This document shows positions 37,256-45,847 of a stretch of DNA of 64,000 bases, one piece after another; the stretch's first letter is position 1, and each line of letters opens with the position of its first letter. Made by a program: the position numbers and the translations under genes. This stretch comes from Arenimonas metalli CF5-1 (lineage in GTDB: Bacteria > Pseudomonadota > Gammaproteobacteria > Xanthomonadales > Xanthomonadaceae), in NCBI RefSeq assembly GCF_000747155.1, contig NZ_AVCK01000012.1, positions 62,001 through 126,000 of the forward strand, in the 5' to 3' direction. Under the pieces are notes generated by a model. That model was given only the letters and a program-made list of their open reading frames with translations, was not told the origin of the DNA and ran no database searches.

Positions 37256-40189
37256 ATGTCCGACCCGATGTTCCGCCTCCCGCTGATGCCGGTGGGCGCC
37301 TTCCCGAAGGCCGATATGCCCGCACGCTCCGAATCCGTCCGCACCGAAGCCAAGATCGACGCCTTGCGCGTCCCGCCGCAGTCCGTCGAGGCCGAGCAGG
37401 CCGTCATCGGCGGCCTGATGCTGGCGCCGGAGTCGCTCGACCGCGTCGGCGACTTCCTGACCGAGCACGATTTTTACCGCCGCGACCACCGGCTCATCTA
37501 CCGCGCCATCCGCGAGCTGAGCGAAAAGAACCGGCCCTTCGACGCCGTGACCCTGGGCGAGTGGTTCGAATCCAACAGCCTGTCCGAGCAGATCGGCGGC
37601 ACCGGCTACCTGATCGAGCTGGCGTCGAGCACCCCGTCGGCGGCCAACATCCGCGCCTACGCCGAGATCGTGCGCGAGAAGGCCGTGCTGCGGCAGCTGA
37701 TCGAGGCCGGCACCGAGATCGTCAACGACGGCTTCCAGCCCGAGGGTCGCGACAGCCAGGAAGTGCTGTCGGCGGCCGAGATGAAGGTCTTCAAGATCGC
37801 CGAGCAGGGCCGCCGCGGCCGCGCCGACTTCGTCACCCTGCGCGAGGCGATGAAGGACGCGTTCCAGATCCTGCAGGAGCGCTACGAGAACCAGGGCGAC
37901 GTCACCGGCCTGCCCACCGGCTTCCACGACCTCGACGAGATGACCGCGGGCCTGCAGCCCTCCGACCTGATCATCCTGGCGGCGCGTCCGGCCATGGGCA
38001 AATGCCTCAGCGCCGACGCCGAGATCGTGCTGGCGGACGGCAGCGTGGCCACCATCGAGGACATCTGCCGCGCCCGCGGCGGCGTCATCGGCACGCTGAC
38101 CGACGACCTGCGCCTGGCCCAGGCCACGCCCTCCGATTTCGTCGACGACGGCATCAAGCCGACCTTCGAGGTCACCACCCGCCTCGGTCGCCGGGTGGAA
38201 TCGACCGCGCCGCACCCCTTCCTGACGCTGGACGGCTGGAAGCCGCTGCTCGACCTCAAACCCGGCGATTACGTGGCCGTGCCGCGGCGCCTGCCGGTGT
38301 TCGGCGACCAGCCGATGCGCGAGTGCGAGGTGAGCCTGCTGGCCTACCTGATCGGCGACGGCGGCCTGACCGGCGCGAATCCCCGGTTCACCAGCTCGAA
38401 CCCCGAAATCACGTCGGACTTCCTCGCCGCCGTCGAGGCCTTCGGCGGCACCGTGGCCCGGCAGGTGGAGACCCTCCGCGGCTTCGCGCCGAGTTGGCGC
38501 ATGTCGGCCGATGCCGGGGAGGTCACGGTGCGCCGTGGCCAGTTCGCGCAGGCGCTGTCCGCACAGGTGGCCCGGGTCGGCCGGCCGGCGCGCGCGCTGG
38601 CTGCCGAGCTTGGCGTCAGCGCGGCCTCCGTCTCCAACTGGCAGCGCGGCAAGACCGTGCCGTCGCCCGAACTGATCGGGAGTCTCTGCCGGGTGCTCGA
38701 AGTGGAGCCCGCGGCGCTGGGCCTGCCGGACGGCGCATCCGCCCGCCGCAACATCGCCAACCCACTGACGCTCTGGCTGCGCGACATGGGTCTGATGGGT
38801 CGCAATGCGCACGCCAAGCAGGTGCCGGCGCCGGTGTTCCGGCTGCCGCGCGCCCAGCTCGCGCAGTTCCTCAACCGCCTGTTCGCCACCGACGGCTGGG
38901 CCACGGTACTGGCCTCGGGCCAGTCGCAGCTGGGCTACGCCACGGTGTCGGAGCGGCTGGCGCGGCAGGTCCAGCACCTGTTGCTGCGCTTCGGCGTGAT
39001 CGCCAAGCTGCGCCAGCGCTGGGTGAAGTACGGCGAGTCGCGCCGGGTGTCCTGGCAGCTCGATATCACGGATGCGGCGTCCATCCGCACCTTCATTGCC
39101 GAGATCGGCATCCACGGCAAGCAGCCGGCGCTCGACGCGGTCGCCGCCGCGCTGGCCGCGCGTGCGCCGCACGGCAACGTGGACAGCGTGCCGCCCGAGG
39201 TCTGGACGCGCATCGGGCAGGCCAAGGGCGGGATGTCCTGGGCCGAACTCGCACGTCGCACGGGCCATTCCGACAGCAACGCCCACGTCGGCAAACGCGG
39301 CCTGTCGCGCGAGCGGCTGGCGCGCATCGCGATGGTGCTGCAGGACCCGGGCCTGGCTGCGCTGGCCAGCAGCGACGTGGTTTGGGACCGCATCGAATCC
39401 ATCGTGTCCACCGGCTCGCAGCAGGTCTACGACCTCACCGTGCCGGGCACCCACAACTTCATCGCCAACGACATCTGCGTGCACAACACCACGCTGGCCT
39501 TGAACATCGCCGAGTACGGCGCGCTCAAGACCAAGAAGGCGGTCGCGGTGTTCTCGATGGAAATGTCGGCTTCGCAGCTGGCCTTCCGTCTGATTTCCTC
39601 GATCGGCCGCGTCAACGCCACCCGCCTGCGCACCGGCCAGCTCGAGGACGAGGACTGGTCGCGCGTGAACATGGCGATCAAGATGCTGTCGGAAGTGAAG
39701 GTCATGATCGACGACACGCCGGCGCTGTCGCCCGACGTGCTGCGCTCGAAGGCCCGCCGCATCAAGCGCGAGCACGACCTGGGCCTGATCGTGGTCGACT
39801 ACCTGCAGCTGATGCAGGTGCCGGGCTCGGCCGAGAACCGCACCAACGAGATCTCCGAGATCTCGCGCTCGCTCAAGGCGCTGGCGATGGAGCTCAAGGT
39901 GCCGGTGATCGCGCTGTCGCAGCTCAACCGCGGCCTGGAATCGCGCACCGACAAGCGCCCGGTGATGTCCGACCTGCGCGAATCCGGCGCCATCGAGCAG
40001 GACGCGGACATCATCATGTTCATCTACCGCGACGACTACTACAACAAGGATTCCAACGACAAAGGCCTGGCCGAGGTCATCATCGCCAAGCAGCGTAACG
40101 GCCCGACCGGCGCGGTGAAGCTGAAGTTCTTCGGCGAGTACACCCGCTTCGACAACCTGGCCCGGGATTCCGTCGGCAGCTTCGAGTAA
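37256..40189 (+). CDS. dnaB: Replicative DNA helicase DnaB with an in-frame intein
   Basis: 977 residues as translated; removal of the intein (residues 250-744) leaves a 482-residue DnaB of normal length. N-domain: PPQSVEAEQAVIGGLMLAPE. The RecA-like domain has its P-loop split by the intein: ARPAMGK before it and TTLALN after it. Other helicase motifs are intact: FSMEMSASQLAFRLISS, LIVVDYLQLMQ (Walker B), SQLNRGLESRTDKRPVMSDLRESGAIEQDAD, and RNGPTGAVKLKF. The helicase cannot bind ATP unless the intein is spliced out. Start ATG 37256 follows a GGGAGG; an upstream in-frame ATG is in the leader. Gene order rplI-dnaB-alr is standard for the group. Confidence 0.96.
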   Translation: MSDPMFRLPLMPVGAFPKADMPARSESVRTEAKIDALRVPPQSVEAEQAVIGGLMLAPESLDRVGDFLTEHDFYRRDHRLIYRAIRELSEKNRPFDAVTLGEWFESNSLSEQIGGTGYLIELASSTPSAANIRAYAEIVREKAVLRQLIEAGTEIVNDGFQPEGRDSQEVLSAAEMKVFKIAEQGRRGRADFVTLREAMKDAFQILQERYENQGDVTGLPTGFHDLDEMTAGLQPSDLIILAARPAMGKCLSADAEIVLADGSVATIEDICRARGGVIGTLTDDLRLAQATPSDFVDDGIKPTFEVTTRLGRRVESTAPHPFLTLDGWKPLLDLKPGDYVAVPRRLPVFGDQPMRECEVSLLAYLIGDGGLTGANPRFTSSNPEITSDFLAAVEAFGGTVARQVETLRGFAPSWRMSADAGEVTVRRGQFAQALSAQVARVGRPARALAAELGVSAASVSNWQRGKTVPSPELIGSLCRVLEVEPAALGLPDGASARRNIANPLTLWLRDMGLMGRNAHAKQVPAPVFRLPRAQLAQFLNRLFATDGWATVLASGQSQLGYATVSERLARQVQHLLLRFGVIAKLRQRWVKYGESRRVSWQLDITDAASIRTFIAEIGIHGKQPALDAVAAALAARAPHGNVDSVPPEVWTRIGQAKGGMSWAELARRTGHSDSNAHVGKRGLSRERLARIAMVLQDPGLAALASSDVVWDRIESIVSTGSQQVYDLTVPGTHNFIANDICVHNTTLALNIAEYGALKTKKAVAVFSMEMSASQLAFRLISSIGRVNATRLRTGQLEDEDWSRVNMAIKMLSEVKVMIDDTPALSPDVLRSKARRIKREHDLGLIVVDYLQLMQVPGSAENRTNEISEISRSLKALAMELKVPVIALSQLNRGLESRTDKRPVMSDLRESGAIEQDADIIMFIYRDDYYNKDSNDKGLAEVIIAKQRNGPTGAVKLKFFGEYTRFDNLARDSVGSFE
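38003..39487 (+). other. DnaB intein (495 residues) with LAGLIDADG endonuclease and Xre-like helix-turn-helix
   Basis: Begins with Cys (CLSADAEIVLADG), directly after the P-loop Lys, and ends VHN before Thr, so all splice-junction residues are present. Block B is TAPHPFLT at intein residues 68-75; blocks F and G are VYDLTVPGTHNFIANDICVHN at about 475-495. Two LAGLIDADG-type motifs lie at 112-121 (LLAYLIGDGG) and 286-298 (including FLNRLFATDG). Between them, at about 197-214, is an Xre-like helix-turn-helix (ALAAELGVSAASVSNWQRGK). A second conserved DnaB-intein region (SWAELARRTG, LSRERLARIAMVLQD) precedes block F. GC content resembles the host gene. Splicing is expected; endonuclease activity depends on the acidic residues in both motifs, which appear intact (Asp119, Asp297). 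Confidence 0.93.
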
Positions 40190-40191
40190 AT

Positions 40192-40264
40192 CCCCTGTGG
40201 GAGGGACTTCAGTCCCGATGCTTTCCGCCAAACAGCATCGGGACTGAAGTCCCTCCCACAGGGG
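40192..40264. repeat. TGTGGGAGGG palindrome, copy 4
   Basis: 31-bp perfect arms (40192-40222 and 40234-40264) around an 11-base loop. Starts two bases after the dnaB stop and ends nine bases before the alr -10 box, so it is both the dnaB mRNA end and part of the alr upstream region. Confidence 0.9.
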
Positions 40265-40273
40265 GCTCGGGGC

Positions 40274-40279
40274 TACAAT
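40274..40279 (+). promoter_or_regulatory. Probable -10 box (TACAAT) of alr
   Basis: GGCTACAAT ends seven bases before the alr ATG. Transcription starting at the usual distance would begin at or next to the start codon, giving a leaderless or nearly leaderless message. The -35 position falls inside palindrome copy 4. Confidence 0.5.
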
Positions 40280-40286
40280 CCGGCGC

Positions 40287-41423
40287 ATGACCGACACTGC
40301 CCGCCCGACCCGCATCCGCGTCGACCTGGACGCGCTGACGCACAACCTGAGGGTGCTGCGGGCCGCGGCCAGCGTCCCGGTGATGGGCGTGGTCAAGGCC
40401 AATGCCTACGGCCACGGCCTGGTGCCGGTGGCGCGGCACCTGCAGGCGCAGGGCATCGAGCAGCTGGGCGTGGCCTTCCTGGAGGAGGGCGTGGCCCTGC
40501 GCCGCGCCGGCATCACCCTGCCGATCCTGGTGATGGGCGGCATCTTCGGCCCGCAGGCCGCGGAGCTGATCCGCGAAGACCTTGAGATCACCGTCTCCTC
40601 GATCGACAAGCTGCGCCAGGTCGAAGCCGCGGCCGAGGCGCTGGGCCGCAAGGCCACCATCCACCTCAAGATCGACACCGGGATGGAGCGCATCGGCGTG
40701 CACAGCTACCGCGCCGGGCCCTTCATCGAGGCGGCGGTGGCCTCGCGCTGGTGCACGGTCAAGGGCGTGTACTCGCACCTGGCCTGTTCGGACGAGCCGG
40801 ACTCGCCGATGACGGCGCGGCAGCTTGGGCGCTTCCTCGAAGCCTGCGCCCACTTCGACCGCCTCGGCGTGCCGATGCCGATCCGGCACCTGGCCAACTC
40901 TGGCGGCGTGCTGAACTTCCCCGACACCTGCCTGGACCTCGTGCGCCCGGGCATCGCGCTCTACGGCGTGCTTCCCGACCCGGACTCGCGTACGGCGCTG
41001 GACCTGCGGCCAGTGATGTCGTTGGTTTCCCAGGTCGTCTACTTCAAGGTCGTGCCCGCGGGCCAGCCGGTGAGCTACGGCGCCACCTGGGCGCCGAAGG
41101 TGGACACCCGCATGGTGACGATCCCGATCGGCTACGGCGACGGCTTCCCGCGCGCGCTGTCGTCGCGGGGCGAAGTGCTGGTGCGCGGCGTGCGCCTGCC
41201 GATCGCCGGCCGCATCTGCATGGACCAGTTCATGGCCGACCTGGGCCCGGGCGGCACCGGCTACAACGAGGACGAGGTGGTGCTCATCGGCCACCAGGAC
41301 GGCCAGGCCATCCGCTGCGAGGACGTGGCGCGGGCCGCGGCCACGATTCCCTATGAAATCCTCGTCGGCCTCAACACCCGCATCCCCCGGGAATATCTTG
41401 GCGGCGCCCCGGCTTCGGCCTGA
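40287..41423 (+). CDS. alr: Alanine racemase
   Basis: 378 residues. PLP enzyme producing D-alanine for peptidoglycan. The Schiff-base Lys37 is in VVKANAYGHG and the opposing catalytic Tyr in VSYGATW; the substrate-carboxylate region HLANSGG and the C-terminal GRICMDQFMADL are intact. No Shine-Dalgarno is seen before ATG 40287, consistent with a leaderless start. Confidence 0.96.
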   Translation: MTDTARPTRIRVDLDALTHNLRVLRAAASVPVMGVVKANAYGHGLVPVARHLQAQGIEQLGVAFLEEGVALRRAGITLPILVMGGIFGPQAAELIREDLEITVSSIDKLRQVEAAAEALGRKATIHLKIDTGMERIGVHSYRAGPFIEAAVASRWCTVKGVYSHLACSDEPDSPMTARQLGRFLEACAHFDRLGVPMPIRHLANSGGVLNFPDTCLDLVRPGIALYGVLPDPDSRTALDLRPVMSLVSQVVYFKVVPAGQPVSYGATWAPKVDTRMVTIPIGYGDGFPRALSSRGEVLVRGVRLPIAGRICMDQFMADLGPGGTGYNEDEVVLIGHQDGQAIRCEDVARAAATIPYEILVGLNTRIPREYLGGAPASA

Positions 41424-41450
41424 GAGCGGGTTTTTGCGGCGCACAAAAAG

Positions 41451-41466
41451 TGTGACGAAAGTCATG
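41451..41466 (+). promoter_or_regulatory. Possible Clp/CRP-type binding site before the subtilase gene
   Basis: TGTGACGAAAGTCATG matches 8 of the 10 conserved positions of the CRP/Clp consensus TGTGA-N6-TCACA. It lies 88 bases upstream of the subtilase start. Clp controls extracellular proteases in Xanthomonas and Lysobacter, which makes the context suitable; binding is inferred. Confidence 0.35.
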
Positions 41467-41553
41467 GTACGGTCGGTTGCGGCATGAGGGAGCCGTGCGG
41501 GTCGCAGGGATGACGTCGGACCCGGCCTTTCCGTCCTTTGGGGAACCAACACC

Positions 41554-43389
41554 ATGAAATTCAACAAGCTAGCGCTGGCCTTGGGCCTGTCCGTCGCCGT
41601 CTCCGCCGTCTCGGCGCAGGCCGGTCCCGACCCGAACCGCGTCTGGGTCAAGTTCAAGCCCGGTGCCCGCGCCAACGTCGAAGCCGCGCTCCGTCAGTCC
41701 GGCGGCCGCATTCACTTCAGCTTCGACCAGCTCGGGGCCTTCGCGGTGACCTTGCCGCCGCAGGCGCTCGAGGGCATCCGGCGCAATCCGAACGTCGAGC
41801 TCGTCGAGACCGACGCGCCGCGCTACCCGTCGGGCCAGGCCGTCACGTACGGCATCGACATGGTGCAGGCCCGGGATGTCTGGGACGCCAACCGCGACGG
41901 CAGCGTCGACGCCGGCGCGCCGGATGGTTCGGGCGTCACCGTCTGCGTCATCGACTCCGGCGTCCACCGCGACCATGAAGACCTCTCCGGCCTGAACTAT
42001 TCCGGCGGCTATCCGTCCGGCTGGGACAGCGACACCTGCGGCCACGGCTCGCACGTCGCCGGCACCATCGCCGCCGCCAACAACCTGGCGGGCGTGGTGG
42101 GCGTGAGCCCGGGCGGCGTCCGCCTGCACATCCTGCAGGTGTTCAACGGCAGCAGCTGCGGCTGGAGCTACAGCTCGAGCCTGGTGGACGCGGCCAACCG
42201 CTGCGCCGCGGCCGGCGCCAAGGTGATCAACATGAGCCTGGGCGGCTCCACCGCCAGCACCACCGAGCGCAATGGCTTCGACAGCCTCTACGCGCAGGGC
42301 GTGCTGAGCATCGCGGCCGCCGGCAACAGCGGCACCACCCAGCACAGCTACCCCGCGTCCTACGACAGCGTGGTCTCGGTGGCGGCGGTGGACAGTGCCA
42401 AGGCCCACGCCGACTTCTCGCAGCGCACCAGCCAGGTCGAACTGGCGGCCCCGGGCGTGGGCGTGCTCAGCACCGTGCCGTTCGTGACCGCCGGCGTGTC
42501 GGCCGGCGGCCAGTCGTTCCTGGCCGAGGCGCTCGAGGGCACCTTCCAGGGCCAGGCCTCGGGCACGCTGGCCAACGGTGGCCGCTGCACGGCCAGCAAC
42601 ACGGCCTGGGCCGGTCGGGTCGTGCTCTGCGAGCGCGGCGACATCAGCTTCGGCGAGAAGGTGAACTTCGTGGCGGCCTCCGGCGGCGCCGCGGCGATCA
42701 TCTACAACAACGTGTCCGGTGGCTTCAGCGGCACGCTCGGCGGCACCGGCCCGGCCATGCCGGCGGTGAGCGTCAGCCAGGAGGACGGCCAGGCCATGCT
42801 CGGCCTCGGGGCCACGACCGCCACGGTCAACACCCTGGCCAGCAATGCCGGCAATGGCTACGCCTACTACGACGGCACCTCGATGGCCACGCCGCACGTG
42901 GCCGGCGTCGCCGCCCTGGTCTGGAGCGCCAATCCGTCCTGGACCAACGCCGACATCCGCGAAGCGCTGGCGGTCACGGCCGAGGACCGCGGCACCGCGG
43001 GTCGCGACACGTCCTACGGCTGGGGCATCGTGCAGGCCAAGGCCGCGCTCGATTACCTCAACGGCGGCGGTGGCGGCACCGATCCGGATCCGGTCGTGGC
43101 CAAGGTCGGCACTGTCTCCATCACCACGGCCAGGAAGGGCAAGAACACCACCGCGACCGCCCTTGCCACCATCGTCGACGGCGGCGGCGCACCGCTGTCG
43201 GGCGCCACGGTGTCCGGCTGCTTCAGTGGCCCGGTGTCGACCTGCGGCACCGCCACCACCAACGCCAGCGGCCAGGCCAGCTTCAAATCGGCCAGCTACC
43301 GGACGGCCAGCACGGTGACCTTCTGCGTGACCAACGTGACCGGGCCGAACGACAGCTTCGACGCCACCAACGCCTGCCGCAGCAACTGA
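41554..43389 (+). CDS. Secreted S8 subtilisin-like serine protease with PA insert and C-terminal Ig-like domain
   Basis: 611 residues. Signal peptide 1-23 (LALALGLSVAVSAVSAQA). An inhibitor-I9-like propeptide spans about 24-95. The catalytic triad is Asp134 (CVIDSGV), His164 (GHGSHVAG) and Ser443 (GTSMATPHVAG), with the oxyanion Asn258 in AAGNSG. A protease-associated (PA) domain is inserted between the oxyanion Asn and Ser (about 325-430, GRVVLCERGDISFGEKV and AAAIIYNN). After a GGGGG linker near residue 505 comes an Ig-like domain with a Cys pair (GCFSGPVSTCGTA). It probably leaves the cell by type II secretion. A terminator follows. Confidence 0.94.
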   Translation: MKFNKLALALGLSVAVSAVSAQAGPDPNRVWVKFKPGARANVEAALRQSGGRIHFSFDQLGAFAVTLPPQALEGIRRNPNVELVETDAPRYPSGQAVTYGIDMVQARDVWDANRDGSVDAGAPDGSGVTVCVIDSGVHRDHEDLSGLNYSGGYPSGWDSDTCGHGSHVAGTIAAANNLAGVVGVSPGGVRLHILQVFNGSSCGWSYSSSLVDAANRCAAAGAKVINMSLGGSTASTTERNGFDSLYAQGVLSIAAAGNSGTTQHSYPASYDSVVSVAAVDSAKAHADFSQRTSQVELAAPGVGVLSTVPFVTAGVSAGGQSFLAEALEGTFQGQASGTLANGGRCTASNTAWAGRVVLCERGDISFGEKVNFVAASGGAAAIIYNNVSGGFSGTLGGTGPAMPAVSVSQEDGQAMLGLGATTATVNTLASNAGNGYAYYDGTSMATPHVAGVAALVWSANPSWTNADIREALAVTAEDRGTAGRDTSYGWGIVQAKAALDYLNGGGGGTDPDPVVAKVGTVSITTARKGKNTTATALATIVDGGGAPLSGATVSGCFSGPVSTCGTATTNASGQASFKSASYRTASTVTFCVTNVTGPNDSFDATNACRSN

Positions 43390-43412
43390 CGGCCGGTGGA
43401 TCCACCCCAGGG

Positions 43413-43443
43413 ACGCCCCGGCTCGCCGGGGCGTTCCTCTTTC
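43413..43443 (+). terminator. Rho-independent terminator after the subtilase
   Basis: Perfect 10-bp stem ACGCCCCGGC/GCCGGGGCGT with a two-base loop (probably opened to four), followed by TCCTCTTTCC. Confidence 0.75.
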
Positions 43444-43493
43444 CGGCGCGGACGCTGCCATTTCCTGCACGGGAGGCGGCGCAGACTTTGGCG

Positions 43494-45065
43494 ATGGCTG
43501 ACTCCCTGCGCAACCTGGTCCTGGTCCTCGGCGACCAGCTCGATGCCGGCTCGGCGGTGTTCGATGACTTCGACCCGGCGCGGGACGCCGTCTGGATGGC
43601 CGAGGTCGCGCACGAGGCGACCCAGGTCTGGAGCACGAAACCCCGCATCGCGATCTTCCTCGCCGCCATGCGCCAGTTCCGCGACGCGCTGCGTGCGCGC
43701 GGGTTCACCGTGCACTACCGCGCGCTCGACGAGCACGCGCACCCGGACCTCGAATCCGCGCTGGCCGACGACCTCGCCGCGCTCAAGCCCGCCAAGCTGC
43801 TGGCCGTGCGCCCGGGCGAGTGGCGGCTGGCGCAGTCGCTGCCGAAGGCCTGTGAAGCCGCCGGGGTGCGCTGGATCGAGCGCCCGGACCGGCACTTCTA
43901 CTGCGACGACGATGATTTCGCCGACTGGGCCGGCAAGCGCAAGGAGTACCGCCTCGAGTTCTTCTACCGCTGGCTGCGCAAGCGCGAGGGCGTGCTGATG
44001 CAGGACGGCGAGCCGGTCGGCGGGCAGTGGAACTTCGACCACGACAACCGCGGCCGTTTCGACAAACGTGGGCCCGGGCTGCTGCCGGCGCCGCGCGCCT
44101 TCGCGCCCGACGCCACCACGCGGGGCGTGCTGGCGATGGTGAACGAGCGCTTCGCCGCGCATCCGGGCCGGCTCGAGGGCTTCGACTGGCCGCTGACGAC
44201 GGCGCAGGCGCAGGCGGCGCTCGACGACTTCATCGCGCACCGGCTGCCGCTGTTCGGGCGCTACCAGGACGCGATGTGGGAGGGCGAACCCTGGCTCTAC
44301 CACTCGCGGCTTTCGGCGGCGATGAACCTCAAGCTGCTGCCGCCGCGCGCCGTGGTGGCGGCGGCCGAGCAGGCGTATCGCGACGGCCACGCGCCGATCG
44401 AGGCGGTGGAGGGCTTCATCCGCCAGGTGATCGGCTGGCGCGAATTCGTGCGCGGCGTCTACTGGCAGCGCATGCCCGGCTTCCTGGAAGAGAACGCACT
44501 GGGCGCCGAAGCGCCGCTGCCGGACTTCTACTGGACCGGCCACACCGACATGGCCTGCCTGCGCGATGCGCTGCGGCAGACGCTGGACCTCGGCTACGCC
44601 CACCACATCCAGCGCCTGATGGTGACCGGCCTGTTTGCGCTGCTGCTCGGCGTGCGCCCGCGCGAAGTCCACGGATGGTACCTGGCGGTCTACGTGGACG
44701 CGGTCGAGTGGGTCGAGCTGCCGAACGTGCTGGGCATGAGCCAGTACGCCGACGACGGCCGCATGACCAGCAAGCCCTACGCGGCCTCCGGTGCGTATAT
44801 CCAGAAAATGTCGAACCACTGCGCCGGCTGCCGCTTCAAGCCCGGCGAGGCCACCGGCGCGCAGGCCTGTCCGTTCACCACGCTGTACTGGGATTTCCTG
44901 GCCCGGCACGAGGCGAAGTTCGCCCGCCATCCGCGCACGGCGCTGCAGTGGAAGAACCTCGCCCGCAAGCCGGCCGCCGAGCTGGCGGCGATCCGCCGGC
45001 AGGCCGATGCGCTGAGGCGGGCGCTGGCGCCGGATTCACGGTCGAAACACGGGGTGGACGGGTAG
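43494..45065 (+). CDS. Fe-S bacterial cryptochrome/(6-4) photolyase
   Basis: 523 residues from ATG 43494; a TTG six bases earlier has better Shine-Dalgarno spacing. The N-terminal LVLVLGDQLDAGSAVFDDFD and the WNFDHDNRGRFDK motif identify the deoxyribodipyrimidine photolyase-related (FeS-BCP/PhrB) group that repairs (6-4) photoproducts and carries FAD, a ribolumazine and a [4Fe-4S] cluster. Four cysteines expected as cluster ligands are seen: one in DMACLRD and three in NHCAGC and QACPF. FAD-site residues lie in GYAHHIQRLMVTGLFALLLGV. Followed by an SDR gene and a CPD photolyase gene. Confidence 0.93.
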   Translation: MADSLRNLVLVLGDQLDAGSAVFDDFDPARDAVWMAEVAHEATQVWSTKPRIAIFLAAMRQFRDALRARGFTVHYRALDEHAHPDLESALADDLAALKPAKLLAVRPGEWRLAQSLPKACEAAGVRWIERPDRHFYCDDDDFADWAGKRKEYRLEFFYRWLRKREGVLMQDGEPVGGQWNFDHDNRGRFDKRGPGLLPAPRAFAPDATTRGVLAMVNERFAAHPGRLEGFDWPLTTAQAQAALDDFIAHRLPLFGRYQDAMWEGEPWLYHSRLSAAMNLKLLPPRAVVAAAEQAYRDGHAPIEAVEGFIRQVIGWREFVRGVYWQRMPGFLEENALGAEAPLPDFYWTGHTDMACLRDALRQTLDLGYAHHIQRLMVTGLFALLLGVRPREVHGWYLAVYVDAVEWVELPNVLGMSQYADDGRMTSKPYAASGAYIQKMSNHCAGCRFKPGEATGAQACPFTTLYWDFLARHEAKFARHPRTALQWKNLARKPAAELAAIRRQADALRRALAPDSRSKHGVDG

Positions 45066-45097
45066 GGTGCGCGGGCTTTCCTCCTGACGGGACACCC

Positions 45098-45838
45098 ATG
45101 AAGACCTGCCTGATCACCGGCGCCTCCGGCGGCGTCGCCACGGCCCTGGCCGCGCGGCTGCGCGACGCGGGCTGGCGCCTCGCGCTGGCCTCGCGCCGCG
45201 CCGACGAGCTTGTCCTCGCCGACGGTGAGGTCGCCATCGCCGCCGACGTCGCCACCGAGGACGGCGCCGAGACCGCCGTCGCCCGCGCCACCGAGGCCTT
45301 CGGCCAGGTGCCCGACGCGGTGGCGCACTGCGCCGGCGCCATCCTGATCGCGCCGATCGGCCGCACCACCGAAGCGCAGTACCGCGCCTGCCTGGCCGCC
45401 AACCTCGATAGCGCCTTCTTCGTCGCCAAGGCCTACGCGCCGCGCGTGCAGAAATCGCCGGCGCCGGGCGCGCTGCTGTTCTTCAGTTCGGTCGCGGCTG
45501 GCATCGGCGTCGCCAACCACGCGGCGATCGCGATGGCCAAGGGGGGCGTGGAAGCGCTGGTGCGCTCGCTGGCCGCCGATTTCTCCGGCGCCGGCCTGCG
45601 CGCGAACGCGATCGCGCCCGGCCTGATGCGCACGCCCGCCACCGAACGCATGCTCACCAACGAAGCGGCGGCCAAGGCCATCGCCGGCCAGTACCCGCTC
45701 GGCCGCCACGGCGAGGCCGACGAGGCGGCCGCGCTCGGCGCCTTCCTGCTGTCGGACGACGCCGGCTGGATCAGCGGGCAGGTGATCGGCCTCGACGGCG
45801 GGTTCCAGGCGGTGCGACCCTACGTGAAGTCCCCCTGA
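45098..45838 (+). CDS. SDR-family protein between two photolyase genes (Tyr of YxxxK replaced)
   Basis: 246 residues from ATG 45098. NAD(P)-binding motif TGASGGVATALAARL, then AHCAG in place of NNAG, and SSVAAGIG with the Ser. The catalytic tetrad position reads IAMAK, so Tyr is replaced by Ile while Lys remains. A similar ANH.AIA.AKGG signature occurs in SDRs I recall next to photolyase genes elsewhere, including cyanobacteria; the reaction is unknown. It ends nine bases before the CPD photolyase gene, so the three genes form an operon-like set. Confidence 0.88.
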   Translation: MKTCLITGASGGVATALAARLRDAGWRLALASRRADELVLADGEVAIAADVATEDGAETAVARATEAFGQVPDAVAHCAGAILIAPIGRTTEAQYRACLAANLDSAFFVAKAYAPRVQKSPAPGALLFFSSVAAGIGVANHAAIAMAKGGVEALVRSLAADFSGAGLRANAIAPGLMRTPATERMLTNEAAAKAIAGQYPLGRHGEADEAAALGAFLLSDDAGWISGQVIGLDGGFQAVRPYVKSP

Positions 45839-45847
45839 GACCCCACC

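Noticed and set aside
36869-40402. 1177-residue minus-strand open frame across dnaB
   Set aside because: Shadow of dnaB and its intein; no domain or start signal supports it.
43053-43286. Small minus-strand frame inside the subtilase C-terminal region
   Set aside because: Antisense shadow; the plus-strand Ig-like domain there is clear.
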